Source of the DNA: Actinomycetota bacterium
GTDB taxonomy: Bacteria; Actinomycetota; Acidimicrobiia; Acidimicrobiales; Ilumatobacteraceae
Length of the DNA stretch: 32,083 bases
Assembly: GCA_009705865.1 (NCBI GenBank)
Contig: WLSJ01000003.1
Span: 1 to 32,083, forward strand
Direction: 5' to 3'
Shown: piece after piece, positions 8,679 to 17,201 of the stretch
How positions within the stretch are numbered: the first letter of the stretch is position 1
Layout of the letters: every line of letters starts with the position of its first letter
The notes under the pieces: model-generated
What the model saw: the letters and a program-made list of their open reading frames with translations, nothing else
Databases searched by the model: none
What the model was told of the DNA's origin: nothing
Position numbers and translations under genes: made by a program

Positions 8679-9403
8679 GGTGTGTTTTTGGTTCCGACCA
8701 TGAGCTGAGTAAGTCCACCAGATAACTGCGTGTGCGTTGCATCGGCAAAACCGGCCTTTTTGAGCATGGCCACTAGAGCTGTTCTTTCGGGAAGGTATGC
8801 GACACTTCGTGGTAGGTAGCGATACGCGGCTGCATCACTAAAGATGGCTCCGATACGCGGAACAATCTTGCCGAAATAAATGTTGTTCCCGAATCTGATG
8901 AGGCGATTGTGTGGAATGCCGACATCAAGAAGCGCAACACGACCGCCAGGGCGAATGACGCGTGCGCATTCAGCAAAGAATTTCTCAAGATCAACCAAAT
9001 TCCGAAGAGCGAACCCACAAATTACTCCGTCAACTGATTGAGAAGGAATGGGGAGGCGAAGAATGTCAGCCTGCACTCGTGGCGCACCGCTGTGATCGTT
9101 CGACAACATGCCAAAAGAGAGATCGAAAGCGATGGGTGTCAACTGGGCTCGGCGAAGGTCAACACATAAGTCTCCGGTACCTGCAGCAAGGTCTAGGACT
9201 ACCGACTGAGGGGGCAGAGCTAGGTCACGCACTGCACGGCGACGCCACCGCGTATCAAGACGAAAGGTCATGATGCGATTCACAAGGTCATAGCGAGGTG
9301 CAATGGCATCAAACATGCCGCGAACCATTTGAGACTTCTCGACACCCTCGGGAAGGGACGTAGAGTCCCATGAGGAGGGCATGGGGGACTCAGATGACTT
9401 CAC
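8675..9403 (-). CDS. menG: Demethylmenaquinone methyltransferase
   Basis: A 242-residue class I SAM-dependent methyltransferase of the UbiE/MenG family. Motifs: APRYDLVNRIMTF, the SAM-binding loop VLDLAAGTGDL, GFALRNLVDLEKFF, RPGGRVALLDVG and YRYLPRSVAYLP, which is typical of the family. It methylates demethylmenaquinone, the MenA product, to menaquinone in the last step. The GTG at 9403 is preferred because a TAGTCT box ends six bases upstream, implying a leaderless mRNA. The first gene of the menG-menF unit, it diverges from an acyl-CoA dehydrogenase across about 106 bases. The residues before PEGVEKSQMV are poorly conserved, so the exact start is less sure than the function. Confidence 0.94.
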   Translation of the reverse strand: MKSSESPMPSSWDSTSLPEGVEKSQMVRGMFDAIAPRYDLVNRIMTFRLDTRWRRRAVRDLALPPQSVVLDLAAGTGDLCVDLRRAQLTPIAFDLSFGMLSNDHSGAPRVQADILRLPIPSQSVDGVICGFALRNLVDLEKFFAECARVIRPGGRVALLDVGIPHNRLIRFGNNIYFGKIVPRIGAIFSDAAAYRYLPRSVAYLPERTALVAMLKKAGFADATHTQLSGGLTQLMVGTKNTP

Positions 9404-9409
9404 ACGGTA

Positions 9410-9415
9410 AGACTA
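9410..9415 (-). promoter_or_regulatory. Candidate -10 box (TAGTCT) of the menG-menF unit
   Basis: On the minus strand TAGTCT ends six bases before the GTG at 9403; TTGGGG lies about 18 bases further upstream as a weak -35. Confidence 0.42.
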
Positions 9416-9495
9416 AGGGCGCAAATGCAGCTACCCCAAGTACAACTCGCCGTTTTTGTCTGCGACACAGCAGAATGGAACATCACAGAGTCCAC

Positions 9496-9502
9496 AGGGA
9501 GG
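9496..9502 (+). promoter_or_regulatory. Strong Shine-Dalgarno of the acyl-CoA dehydrogenase
   Basis: AGGGAGG stands seven bases before the ATG at 9510 and decides the start; the open frame reaches back to 9456. Confidence 0.75.
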
Positions 9503-9509
9503 ACCCCTC

Positions 9510-10748
9510 ATGATCGATTTCACTCTCGCACCTGAACACGAAGAAATCCGCACCCGCGTGCGCGACTTCGTTGACAATGTCATTAAGCCAGCCATGGAGC
9601 CATTCGGTCATCGAGATGACATGGCGCCAGAAGATCATGCTGAGTACGTTCGTCAATTGATCTCACTGCGCAAGAAGGCTGTTGAAGCCGGCTTGTGGTT
9701 GCCTCATATGCCTAAAGAATGGGGCGGTATGGGTCTTGGTCACGTGGCTCTTGCAATGGTGCAGGCTGAGTCGGCAAAAACTCGTGTCGGGCCGTGGGTG
9801 TTCAACTGCCAAGCTCCCGACGAAGGAAACATGCACACTTTGCTCCATTGGGCAACCGATGAACAAAAGGACAAGTACCTCAAGCCATTGCTTAACGGAG
9901 TGTCTTCATCTTGTTTCGCAATGACAGAGCCTGAAGTTGCTGGTTCTGACCCAACGCTTATTCGCACCAACGCAATCAAAGATGGTGATGAATGGATCAT
10001 CAATGGTCATAAGTGGTTTATCTCTGGTGCTCGTCGCGCACGCTTTGCAATCTTGATTGCCAGAACAGAGATGGACGTGCCGCCTGGATCACGTGGAGCA
10101 AACACAGCCTTCATCATCGACTTGCCTATGAAGGGCTGGAACGATGTACGCGAAATTGAAACGATGCATGGTGCTACTGGTCACTCAGAGATCGTCATCG
10201 AAGATTTGCGAGTTCATGATTCACAGATCTTGGGTGGACGCGGCAACGGGCACCGACTTGGCCAATACCGCCTCGGACCAGCGCGTCTAGCTCACTGCAT
10301 GCGCTGGGTAGCTCAGGCTGAGACAGCTCTTGACATGATGGTTGCTCGCTCGCTCGAGCGGTACTCACATGGTTCAATTCTTGCTGAGAAGCAAGGAATT
10401 CAGTGGTTGATTGCAGATTCAGCAATGGAGATCTACCAGTGCAAGTTGATGATTCTTCATGCAGCATCAAAGATTGATGCTGGCCAAGATTTCCGTCAAG
10501 AAGTATCAATGGCAAAGCACTTTGTTGCTAACAGTTTGAACCGCGTCATTGACCGTGCAATTCAGGTACACGGCGCACTGGGGTATTCAACAGATACGCC
10601 ACTTGCTGGCATGATGCAGAATGCTCGATGGGCACGATTCGCAGATGGTGCCGATGAAATTCACCAGATGCGTATAGCTGAAATCACTATTAAGGCATTC
10701 ACCGATACAGGCTCAACCAGAACCGCAACCGGCGATCTGCCGATTTAA
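9510..10748 (+). CDS. Acyl-CoA dehydrogenase (ACAD10/11-like)
   Basis: A 412-residue FAD-dependent acyl-CoA dehydrogenase with the all-helical N-terminal domain, the central FAD/substrate segment CFAMTEPEVAGSDPTLIRT, WFISGARRARFAI, and the C-terminal QVHGALGYSTDTPLAGM followed by ARFADGADEIHQMRIAE. Such enzymes oxidise acyl-CoA to trans-2-enoyl-CoA in beta-oxidation, passing electrons to ETF. In the ADGADEIH segment an Asp (about residue 379) sits where many acyl-CoA dehydrogenases carry the catalytic Glu of YEGT, as in the ACAD10/11 branch. It has one of the strongest ribosome-binding sites in the window, unlike the leaderless genes. Its TAA overlaps the TAA of the convergent acyl-CoA ligase. 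The preferred chain length cannot be told. Confidence 0.92.
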   Translation: MIDFTLAPEHEEIRTRVRDFVDNVIKPAMEPFGHRDDMAPEDHAEYVRQLISLRKKAVEAGLWLPHMPKEWGGMGLGHVALAMVQAESAKTRVGPWVFNCQAPDEGNMHTLLHWATDEQKDKYLKPLLNGVSSSCFAMTEPEVAGSDPTLIRTNAIKDGDEWIINGHKWFISGARRARFAILIARTEMDVPPGSRGANTAFIIDLPMKGWNDVREIETMHGATGHSEIVIEDLRVHDSQILGGRGNGHRLGQYRLGPARLAHCMRWVAQAETALDMMVARSLERYSHGSILAEKQGIQWLIADSAMEIYQCKLMILHAASKIDAGQDFRQEVSMAKHFVANSLNRVIDRAIQVHGALGYSTDTPLAGMMQNARWARFADGADEIHQMRIAEITIKAFTDTGSTRTATGDLPI

Positions 10749-12388
10749 TTGGGTACGGCGTCGAGGGCAATCTGTTTTGCCCATCGATAATCCGCTTTCC
10801 CTGCCGGAGAGCGAACAATAGAGTCCACAAAGACAAATTGCTTTGGCAATTTAAATCGTGCGATGTGCTGCTGGGCCACTTCTCGTAATGCATTTTCTGA
10901 AGTTGAGGCGCCAGCTTTTAGTCGCACAACAGCGACCACTTCGTTACCCCAACGTTCACTAGGACGCCCAGTGACTACGCAGTCATAAACATCTGGATGC
11001 GCTTTAACGGCTGCCTCTACTTCTTCAGCAAAAATCTTTTCGCCGCCAGAGTTAATGGTGACGGAGTCTCGCCCGTGCACTTCAATCATCTGATCTGCAG
11101 TGAGGCGTGCCCTGTCTCCTGGCACCACATATCGAACACCCTGAACAACTGGATAAGTCTTTTTAGTCTTTGCTTCATCATTGAGATAACCGAGTGCAAG
11201 TCGTCCACTTTTTGCGAGCCAGCCAAGTCCTTCGTGGCCTGCCTGAAGTTCTGATGTGAGGTCTTCGGACAAGATGTGATTTTGCGGTGCATAGGGAAAC
11301 GAGCCGGTGGTGGAACTGTCTCCAGATGCCACCTGCGACAATTGGCCACCAGCCTCAGATGATCCGAGACCGTCGACCAATATGACCGACGGCAGATATT
11401 TGTGGAACTCCACTTTCAGATGTGCAGAGAGAGGCGCTCCACCAGAAAGGATTGACAACAACGATGACAAATCACGTGTGTTGTTTTCCAGGCCATCAAG
11501 CAGCGGGCGAGCAAACGCATCGCCGACAATTAGTAGAAAGTTGGCTTTTTCTTTTTCTACTAATCCCCAAATATCGTCTGCGTCTAAACGGTCTGGTTGT
11601 GATTGCACGATTATGGTGCCGCCACTTAGCCAGGTGCGAATGGCAATCCAGTGTCCGGCACCGTGCATAAATGGTGGGCTTGGTAAAGCTCTGAGATTTC
11701 CTGCCGCTTCTGCGACAAACTCTTCGACCGTACTAGCGGTCTTTGACCCGCCGAAACATTCCACAACTGCATCGGCATTACGCCACAGCACTCCTTTGGG
11801 CATGCCTGTTGTTCCACCGGTGTACAAGATGTAGAGGTCATCGCCGTTGTAACCGGCAGCGGGTTTGTCAGATGATGATCCGCGCAACGCGTCTTCGTAC
11901 CACACTGCACCGTCAATGAGCTGATGACCCGAGGCATCAGGAACCTGAATGATGACTCGCAAGTTGGGAAGTTGTTGACGCACAGCATCAAGTAGCGGAG
12001 CGAATTGGGAATGAACGATGCAGGCAGATGCCTGTGAATCACGAAGTAGGTATTCCAGCTCTTCTGCCACGTAGCGATAGTTCACGTTGAAGGGCGCAAC
12101 ACGGGCTTTCCAAGAACCGAGCATTGCTTCTAGGTATTCATTGCCGTTGTGAAGATAGATCGCTAAGTGGTCTTGACCGGTTTCCCAACCCTGCAGTTGA
12201 TCGCGTTCAACGTGACACCCGAGTCCTTGAGACGCGAGGTAGTTGGCCAGCCGACGGGTGCGGTTTGTGATGTCGGCCCACGTGAAGCGCTTGTCGCGAA
12301 AGATAAGGCATTCATCGTCTGGACGAGTGGCAGCGATTGCTTCGTGGATTTCAGCGATGCTTAAGACAGCAGGTGGGAATTGCGACAT
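10745..12388 (-). CDS. Acyl-CoA synthetase (AMP-forming, FadD-like)
   Basis: A 547-residue ANL-superfamily ligase. Motifs: LYTGGTTGMPKGVLW (ATP phosphate loop), LVDGLGSSEAGGQ in place of the YGxTE motif, GDRARLTADQM, HGRDSVTINSGGEKIF and the C-terminal RSPAGKADYRW with the catalytic Lys. The GSSEAGGQ form and overall pattern resemble the mycobacterial-type FadD acyl-CoA synthetases that act on fatty acids or sterol side chains. It would feed acyl-CoA to the adjacent dehydrogenase. The ATG at 12388 has a TATCGT box exactly six bases upstream and no Shine-Dalgarno, suggesting a leaderless transcript. It diverges from the F420-type oxidoreductase across 35 bases. The substrate is not determinable. 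Confidence 0.9.
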   Translation of the reverse strand: MSQFPPAVLSIAEIHEAIAATRPDDECLIFRDKRFTWADITNRTRRLANYLASQGLGCHVERDQLQGWETGQDHLAIYLHNGNEYLEAMLGSWKARVAPFNVNYRYVAEELEYLLRDSQASACIVHSQFAPLLDAVRQQLPNLRVIIQVPDASGHQLIDGAVWYEDALRGSSSDKPAAGYNGDDLYILYTGGTTGMPKGVLWRNADAVVECFGGSKTASTVEEFVAEAAGNLRALPSPPFMHGAGHWIAIRTWLSGGTIIVQSQPDRLDADDIWGLVEKEKANFLLIVGDAFARPLLDGLENNTRDLSSLLSILSGGAPLSAHLKVEFHKYLPSVILVDGLGSSEAGGQLSQVASGDSSTTGSFPYAPQNHILSEDLTSELQAGHEGLGWLAKSGRLALGYLNDEAKTKKTYPVVQGVRYVVPGDRARLTADQMIEVHGRDSVTINSGGEKIFAEEVEAAVKAHPDVYDCVVTGRPSERWGNEVVAVVRLKAGASTSENALREVAQQHIARFKLPKQFVFVDSIVRSPAGKADYRWAKQIALDAVPN

Positions 12389-12394
12389 TCATGA

Positions 12395-12400
12395 ACGATA
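12395..12400 (-). promoter_or_regulatory. Candidate -10 box (TATCGT) of the acyl-CoA synthetase
   Basis: On the minus strand TATCGT ends six bases before the ATG at 12388, the same geometry as at other putative leaderless genes here. Confidence 0.45.
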
Positions 12401-12412
12401 ACCTCGATAGCC

Positions 12413-12420
12413 AAGGGGGA
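12413..12420 (+). promoter_or_regulatory. Shine-Dalgarno of the LLM oxidoreductase
   Basis: AAGGGGGA lies three bases before the ATG at 12424 and supports this start over the in-frame ATG at 12391. Confidence 0.6.
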
Positions 12421-12423
12421 ACC

Positions 12424-13398
12424 ATGTCGAACGATTCTCATAAAAATATTTTTGGCGTCTTTATTCCGCAAGGCTGGAAGATGGAATTGGCCGGAATCTC
12501 TGGTGCTGCTGCCCAGTGGAAAACTGCGGTTGATGTTGCTGTGCTTGCTGAAGAGCTGGGATATGACTCCATCTGGGTGTACGACCATTTTCACAACGTG
12601 CCCAAGCCCGCTCAAGAAGCTGTCTTTGAATGCTGGACCACAATCGCTGCTATCAGCCAATTGACGTCACGAATCAGGTTGGGCCAGATGGTGGGTTGCA
12701 ATAGTTATCGCAACCCGGGGCTTCTCGCCAAGATCACATCAACCGTTGATGTCATCTCGGGTGGTCGTCTTGACTGGGGCATTGGCGCTGGTTGGTACGA
12801 AAGTGAATACAAGGGCTACGGGTACGAGTTCGCTAAACCGTCAGACCGAATTGGCATGTTGCGCGAAACTGTTGAAATCGTAAAGTCCATGTGGACCAAA
12901 GAAGAGACCAACTACGACGGCAAGTACTACAAGATGCAGCGAGCCAACTGTGATCCGAAGCCTTTGCAACAGCCAACGCCTCCTATCTGGATCGGCGGCG
13001 GCGGAGAACAATTGACCCTTCGTGTTGTTGCTGAACACGCAGACGTTGCCAACTTTGGAAGTTCTGTCGAAGAGTTCATTCGTAAACGTGCCATTTTGCA
13101 ACAACATTGTGTGACAGTTGGACGCGACGAAGATTCCATTCGCAAGACCATCTCGAGCGAAGTCTTTATTCGCGAGACCGAGGCCGAAGTTCTGGCTGCT
13201 GGAAGCCTCAATGTGTGGGGCAAAGATGCTGCAGATTGGCGCAATGAGGCTTTAGTCGGTACTCCCGAACAAGTAAGCGAAAAGATTCAGAAATACATCG
13301 ACGCAGGATGCACCGGGTTTATTCCGTGGTGCTCTGATTACCCGTCAACAGAGACGTTGGAATTATTTGCCAAGAAAGTCATTCCCAACTTTCGTTGA
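12424..13398 (+). CDS. LLM class F420-dependent oxidoreductase
   Basis: A 324-residue luciferase-like (TIM-barrel) protein. It shows FGVFIPQGW at the N-terminus, SIWVYDHF, RLGQMVGCNSYRNPGLLAK, the strongly conserved SGGRLDWGIGAGWYESEY and PIWIGGGGEQLTLRVVAEHAD. This pattern is that of actinobacterial F420-dependent luciferase-family oxidoreductases, which transfer hydride between F420H2 and diverse substrates; FMN use cannot be excluded from sequence. The position next to acyl-CoA ligase, dehydrogenase and MaoC genes suggests a role in lipid or steroid-like metabolism, which is inference. It diverges from the acyl-CoA synthetase. The stop lies 12 bases from the stop of the convergent MaoC gene. 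Confidence 0.88.
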   Translation: MSNDSHKNIFGVFIPQGWKMELAGISGAAAQWKTAVDVAVLAEELGYDSIWVYDHFHNVPKPAQEAVFECWTTIAAISQLTSRIRLGQMVGCNSYRNPGLLAKITSTVDVISGGRLDWGIGAGWYESEYKGYGYEFAKPSDRIGMLRETVEIVKSMWTKEETNYDGKYYKMQRANCDPKPLQQPTPPIWIGGGGEQLTLRVVAEHADVANFGSSVEEFIRKRAILQQHCVTVGRDEDSIRKTISSEVFIRETEAEVLAAGSLNVWGKDAADWRNEALVGTPEQVSEKIQKYIDAGCTGFIPWCSDYPSTETLELFAKKVIPNFR

Positions 13399-13410
13399 GA
13401 AAGTTCTTCG

Positions 13411-13869
13411 TCAGACGAAGTACTGAAAGATAACTTCGGCGATGCAGGATGGCTTTGCAGCCCCTTCGCATTCGAATGTGGTCTCAAGGGTGACGCGAGC
13501 GCCGCCCGGAGTGTCGTCAACAGCAAGAACCTTGATGCCAGCGCGCAGTTGCGCACCGACTGGCACAGGGGACACGAAACGAACTTTGTTTGCTCCGTAG
13601 TTGACGCCCATTGATACTCCGCCAACAGAGAAAATCTGTGGCAGGAAGACTGGTCCGAGCGACAAGGTGAGATATCCGTGAGCGATGGGTCCGCCGAAAG
13701 GTCCTGCCTTTGCACGCTCGACATCAATGTGGATCCACTGATGGTCGCCTGTTGCTTCTGCGAATTGGTTGACGCGCTCTTGTGAGATGGTCATGTACTC
13801 GGAATAGCCGAGGTGTTCGCCGATAAGGCCCTTGAGAGCTTCGATGGATTCAATATGTCGTGTTGCCAT
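13411..13869 (-). CDS. MaoC family dehydratase ((R)-enoyl-CoA hydratase-like)
   Basis: A 152-residue single hot-dog protein. The hydratase-2 signature is present: FAEATGDHQWIHID, with Asp42 and His47 matching the catalytic Asp/His pair of PhaJ-type enzymes, followed by FGGPIAHGYLTLSL. It would hydrate trans-2-enoyl-CoA to (R)-3-hydroxyacyl-CoA, next in line after the acyl-CoA dehydrogenase encoded upstream. The ATG at 13869 gives the usual length; an in-frame GTG at 13887 would add six residues. No convincing Shine-Dalgarno or -10 box was seen. It is convergent with the LLM oxidoreductase and sits 34 bases after the small membrane protein gene on the same strand. Confidence 0.9.
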   Translation of the reverse strand: MATRHIESIEALKGLIGEHLGYSEYMTISQERVNQFAEATGDHQWIHIDVERAKAGPFGGPIAHGYLTLSLGPVFLPQIFSVGGVSMGVNYGANKVRFVSPVPVGAQLRAGIKVLAVDDTPGGARVTLETTFECEGAAKPSCIAEVIFQYFV

Positions 13870-13903
13870 GAGCAAATCTTGACACACCGGACCGGGAAGA
13901 CCT

Positions 13904-14341
13904 CTAACGGAGCCAGGTGCGAGCGTACGAACGACTCATGGGGTGAAGAAGAAGACCAGCGAGAGCAGCTTCAAACATGAAACCAATGAGATCTCCGCCC
14001 GTGATGATGGTGCGCAGCGTGAGCGAATACTCAAATGAAATAAGAAGACGCGCAACGATGGGCGAAAAGGATGCCCCGACGGCCACGTACCACCCAAGTT
14101 TTTTGCCGTTTGCCATCAGATAAGCACCGCCGAAGTAGCCAAGGCACGCCACAAGCCCGATTACGCCCATGACCGGACTAATGCGACGCAAAATACCGAA
14201 GTCGTTTGTCCTGTCGAGATAACCAATGATGCCAAAGACTCCGTCTAGATACAGCAGCCATGTAGCAATGGCCAAAGTCTGCGGATGCATGTTGTCAAAC
14301 CATTTGCGGGGATCAAGATTGTTGAATGCATGAGAGAACAT
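13904..14341 (-). CDS. Small multi-pass membrane protein, function unknown
   Basis: A 145-residue protein that I do not recognise. Four hydrophobic segments are visible, at about residues 22-42, 54-77, 82-103 and 112-133, separated by short charged loops, with a basic C-terminus (SRSYARTWLR). The N-terminal FNNLDPRKWFDNMHPQTL is amphipathic rather than a signal peptide. GGAG lies just before the ATG. It precedes the MaoC gene on the same strand and diverges from era across 120 bases. No catalytic or transport motif was seen. It is likely to be a real gene because of the clean four-helix layout and its fit between neighbours. Confidence 0.65.
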   Translation of the reverse strand: MFSHAFNNLDPRKWFDNMHPQTLAIATWLLYLDGVFGIIGYLDRTNDFGILRRISPVMGVIGLVACLGYFGGAYLMANGKKLGWYVAVGASFSPIVARLLISFEYSLTLRTIITGGDLIGFMFEAALAGLLLHPMSRSYARTWLR

Positions 14342-14449
14342 GTCTCCAGTGTGTCAGGCAGTCTCACCATTTTCGGTGACCATCGCTTCGTGTCTTCCTC
14401 GAAGTGAGAGACGAAATTTCTTTTTTGCACTGAACGAGCAAATTGTTAC

Positions 14450-14455
14450 TACTCT
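14450..14455 (+). promoter_or_regulatory. Candidate -10 box (TACTCT) of era
   Basis: TACTCT ends six bases before the GTG start at 14462. TTGCAC at 14425-14430 is a possible -35 with 19-base spacing. No Shine-Dalgarno is present. Confidence 0.42.
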
Positions 14456-14461
14456 GTAGAT

Positions 14462-15301
14462 GTGCGGAGCGGATTTGTGACCTTTGTTGGTAGACCCAAT
14501 GTGGGGAAATCGACACTTGTGAACGCGATCTGTGGAGTCAAAATTTCCATCGTTTCGAACAAGCCGCAAACTACGCGAACTCGCATTCGCGGTATCCATC
14601 ACAGTCCTGATTCTCAGGTCGTCTTTGTTGATACGCCAGGACTTCATAAGCCAGTCACACTGTTGGGCGAGAAGGTAAATGCCACGGCTCTTGAAAGTGC
14701 AAAAGATGTTGACTTGGTGTGCTTGCTTGTTGATGCCACGAAACCATTTGGTCGCGGTGATCAGTGGGTCGCAGATCATATTGATATTGCAAAAGCATTT
14801 GTTGTTGTGAACAAGACCGACAAAGCAACACGGGAACAAGTCATTGCGCAACTTCAGGCGGTGTCGTCGCTTGGTGCTGCTGAATACTTTCCAGTTTCTG
14901 CCCGAACTGGTGAAGGTGTACCTGAATTGCTCGCAGCATTGAAAGCATTAATGCCAGAAGGCCCTGCGTATTACCCAGAAGACATGGTCACAGATACCGA
15001 AGATGCACAATGGATTGCAGAACTAGTTCGCGAACAGTTGCTTGCAGTGTTGAAAGATGAGCTTCCGTATTCAGTTGCAACGAAAGTGACTGAATGGGAA
15101 TGGCCCCGCGTGCGCTGTGAAATCTATGTGGAACGCGAAAGCCAAAAGGGCATGGTGATTGGCAAAGGCGGCGAACTGCTGAAGCAAGTAGGCATCGCTG
15201 TACGGGCCCAGATGCCAGAAGGAGCTTTTATTGAGCTTCACGTTGTGGTCGATAAAGACTGGCAACAACACGCTGATCGTCTCGAGCGTTTCGGGTACTA
15301 A
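14462..15301 (+). CDS. era: GTPase Era
   Basis: A 279-residue Era. GTPase motifs: G1 GRPNVGKST (residues 10-18), G2 in TTRTRIRG, G3 DTPG (57-60), G4 NKTD (117-120) and G5 SAR. The C-terminal KH domain has the GKGG loop (233-236). Era binds the 3' end of 16S rRNA and assists 30S subunit maturation, the same process as YbeY, encoded at the window start. The GTG start gives the standard SGFVTFVGRPNVGKS N-terminus; a -10-like TACTCT six bases before it suggests leaderless expression. It stops four bases from the convergent dinG stop, and has been separated from its usual ybeY-corC neighbours. Confidence 0.97.
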   Translation: MRSGFVTFVGRPNVGKSTLVNAICGVKISIVSNKPQTTRTRIRGIHHSPDSQVVFVDTPGLHKPVTLLGEKVNATALESAKDVDLVCLLVDATKPFGRGDQWVADHIDIAKAFVVVNKTDKATREQVIAQLQAVSSLGAAEYFPVSARTGEGVPELLAALKALMPEGPAYYPEDMVTDTEDAQWIAELVREQLLAVLKDELPYSVATKVTEWEWPRVRCEIYVERESQKGMVIGKGGELLKQVGIAVRAQMPEGAFIELHVVVDKDWQQHADRLERFGY

Positions 15302-15305
15302 ACGC

Positions 15306-17201
15306 TTATTGCGATTTCGTAATGTCGCGCAGAAACTGTTCTATTTCAGCGCGATCACGGGTACGCGCCATAGGCGGTAGTGCAGCAATAAGGGTTCGCC
15401 AATAGCCAGCAGTGGCAAGACGGCGGTCAAGCACGGCGACAACGCCTTTGTCTTCCGCAGTGCGAATCAGGCGACCCGCAGCCTGAGCAAGTGACGTTGC
15501 AGCGATGGGAAGGTCAATCTGACTAAATGCGGTGTCGCGCCCGACAGCTTCGCGGCGCGCTTCAAGAAGTGGGTCATCGGGACGAGGGAACGGCAACTTG
15601 TCGAGCACTACGAGTGACAATGTTCGTCCTGGGAGGTCGATGCCTTGGAAAAAAGCCTGCGATGCAAAGATGCACGAACTTTCATCGGCCATAAACATCT
15701 CAATCAGTTTTTGGCGTGGGTAATCAGCAGGGCTCAAGATGGGAACTGAAAGTCGTTCACGCATTGCATCTGTGGCTGCGTGCAAAGCCTTGTTGCTTGT
15801 GAACAGTGCAAGTGTGCGACCGCCTGCTGCAGTAATGAGTGCTTCAAGTTCATCATGAACGAACTCTGTGAACTTCGGATCATTGCGATCTGGGAACGTA
15901 GGGGAGCAGTACAAGCGAGAATTGCGCTCATAATCAAAAGGGCTCTCAACAGAGAGAATTTCAGTTCCGTCTAACGGAAGGCCAACACGTTCTGGAAGAG
16001 AGGCCGGAATGGTTGCGCTGGTAAGAACGGCTGCAACGTTTCCCCAGACAGAACCAGACATCACTTCTCCGACATGAAGAGGGCTGATGCGTAGTTGCGG
16101 ACGATCTGGTGAACCTTCGACATAAGCGACATATCCCTGGATGGTTCCGAGAGCTAAGTCAAGCGCTTCAGCTAAGCGCGTCGCTTGTGTCTGTGCTCTG
16201 TAACTCTTTTGTTGTGTTGACTCGTTATCTGTAGAGATGCCACGTAGCGCGCCAAGAATGGTGTTGATCTCAATTCGTGCCAAGGCCAACGGCTCAGTCA
16301 CGGATGTGGGCAGAGGGTTAGAGAGTCGTTGACCAGACATCGGTGTGAGTGCAGAGGTGAGACGAACCCCTTGAGATTCAAGTGCACTGGTAACAGTTGG
16401 GTCAGCGATGACTTTGCGTACAGCTGACGCAAGGGAAGTGAAACGGCCAGACCCGAGCTGTACGCCAACCGTGTCGCTCATCACTGATTCGAGTTGATGA
16501 GCTTCATCAAAGATGACAACTTCATGTTCTGGAAGCAAGGAACCGCCGCTGGCGATATGAAGCCCGTATATATGGAGGTTGACAACGATGACATCTGCGG
16601 CGGCGGCTGCATCGCGAGCCTTTTCAGCAAAGCAATCATTACCCACGGGGCATTTTTGTTTCCCGGGGCATTCGTCGCTACTAACTGACACAGCTATGCG
16701 AGCACGTTCACTAGGTACCCGTGGCAATTCTTCAAAGTCACCTGTGCGGGTTTTGCCTGCCCACTTCACAATTGTTTCTATCTCGCGCTTGGTTGAGCCT
16801 GATACTTCTTCGAATTCCAGCTGACCGGCTGTTTCACTGAGTTCATTGATGCGCTGGCGACATACATAGTTGTTGCGGCCTTTGATGACTGCCCAGGAAA
16901 AATCGATACCGAGATGTTGTGCAAGAAGTGGAAGGTCGTTGCGGTTCAGTTGGTCTTGCAGTGCCTTTGTAGCGGTTGCGACAACTGTTTTTTTGCCATT
17001 AAGAAGAGCTGGCACGAGATACCCGAGTGACTTTCCGGTACCTGTCCCTGCTTGCACAATGATGGACCTGCCAGCTGCAAGAGTTTCTGCGATGGCATGT
17101 GCCATGTCGATTTGGCCTTGACGTTCTTCAGCGCCTTCGAAAGACGACGTAACTTTGCGCAGTGCCTCGATGGAAGCGGTTCCCGCTAGTGAGCGGCTCA
17201 T
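15306..17201 (-). CDS. dinG: ATP-dependent helicase (DinG/XPD-like, iron-sulfur)
   Basis: A 631-residue superfamily 2 helicase. It has a Q-motif region (EERQGQIDMAHAI), Walker A AGTGTGKS (51-58), VATATKALQDQL, four cysteines (114, 178, 184, 190) placed as in the [4Fe-4S] domain of DinG/XPD/YoaA, the VVNLHIYGLH motif, the DEAH box (232-235), and the C-terminal motifs FFQGIDLPG and QAAGRLIRT. These proteins unwind DNA 5' to 3' and resolve R-loops, forks or damage structures. It overlaps the uppS stop (ATGA) and follows uppS on the minus strand, so the two are coupled, an arrangement without an obvious functional reason. It is convergent with era. Confidence 0.93.
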   Translation of the reverse strand: MSRSLAGTASIEALRKVTSSFEGAEERQGQIDMAHAIAETLAAGRSIIVQAGTGTGKSLGYLVPALLNGKKTVVATATKALQDQLNRNDLPLLAQHLGIDFSWAVIKGRNNYVCRQRINELSETAGQLEFEEVSGSTKREIETIVKWAGKTRTGDFEELPRVPSERARIAVSVSSDECPGKQKCPVGNDCFAEKARDAAAAADVIVVNLHIYGLHIASGGSLLPEHEVVIFDEAHQLESVMSDTVGVQLGSGRFTSLASAVRKVIADPTVTSALESQGVRLTSALTPMSGQRLSNPLPTSVTEPLALARIEINTILGALRGISTDNESTQQKSYRAQTQATRLAEALDLALGTIQGYVAYVEGSPDRPQLRISPLHVGEVMSGSVWGNVAAVLTSATIPASLPERVGLPLDGTEILSVESPFDYERNSRLYCSPTFPDRNDPKFTEFVHDELEALITAAGGRTLALFTSNKALHAATDAMRERLSVPILSPADYPRQKLIEMFMADESSCIFASQAFFQGIDLPGRTLSLVVLDKLPFPRPDDPLLEARREAVGRDTAFSQIDLPIAATSLAQAAGRLIRTAEDKGVVAVLDRRLATAGYWRTLIAALPPMARTRDRAEIEQFLRDITKSQ

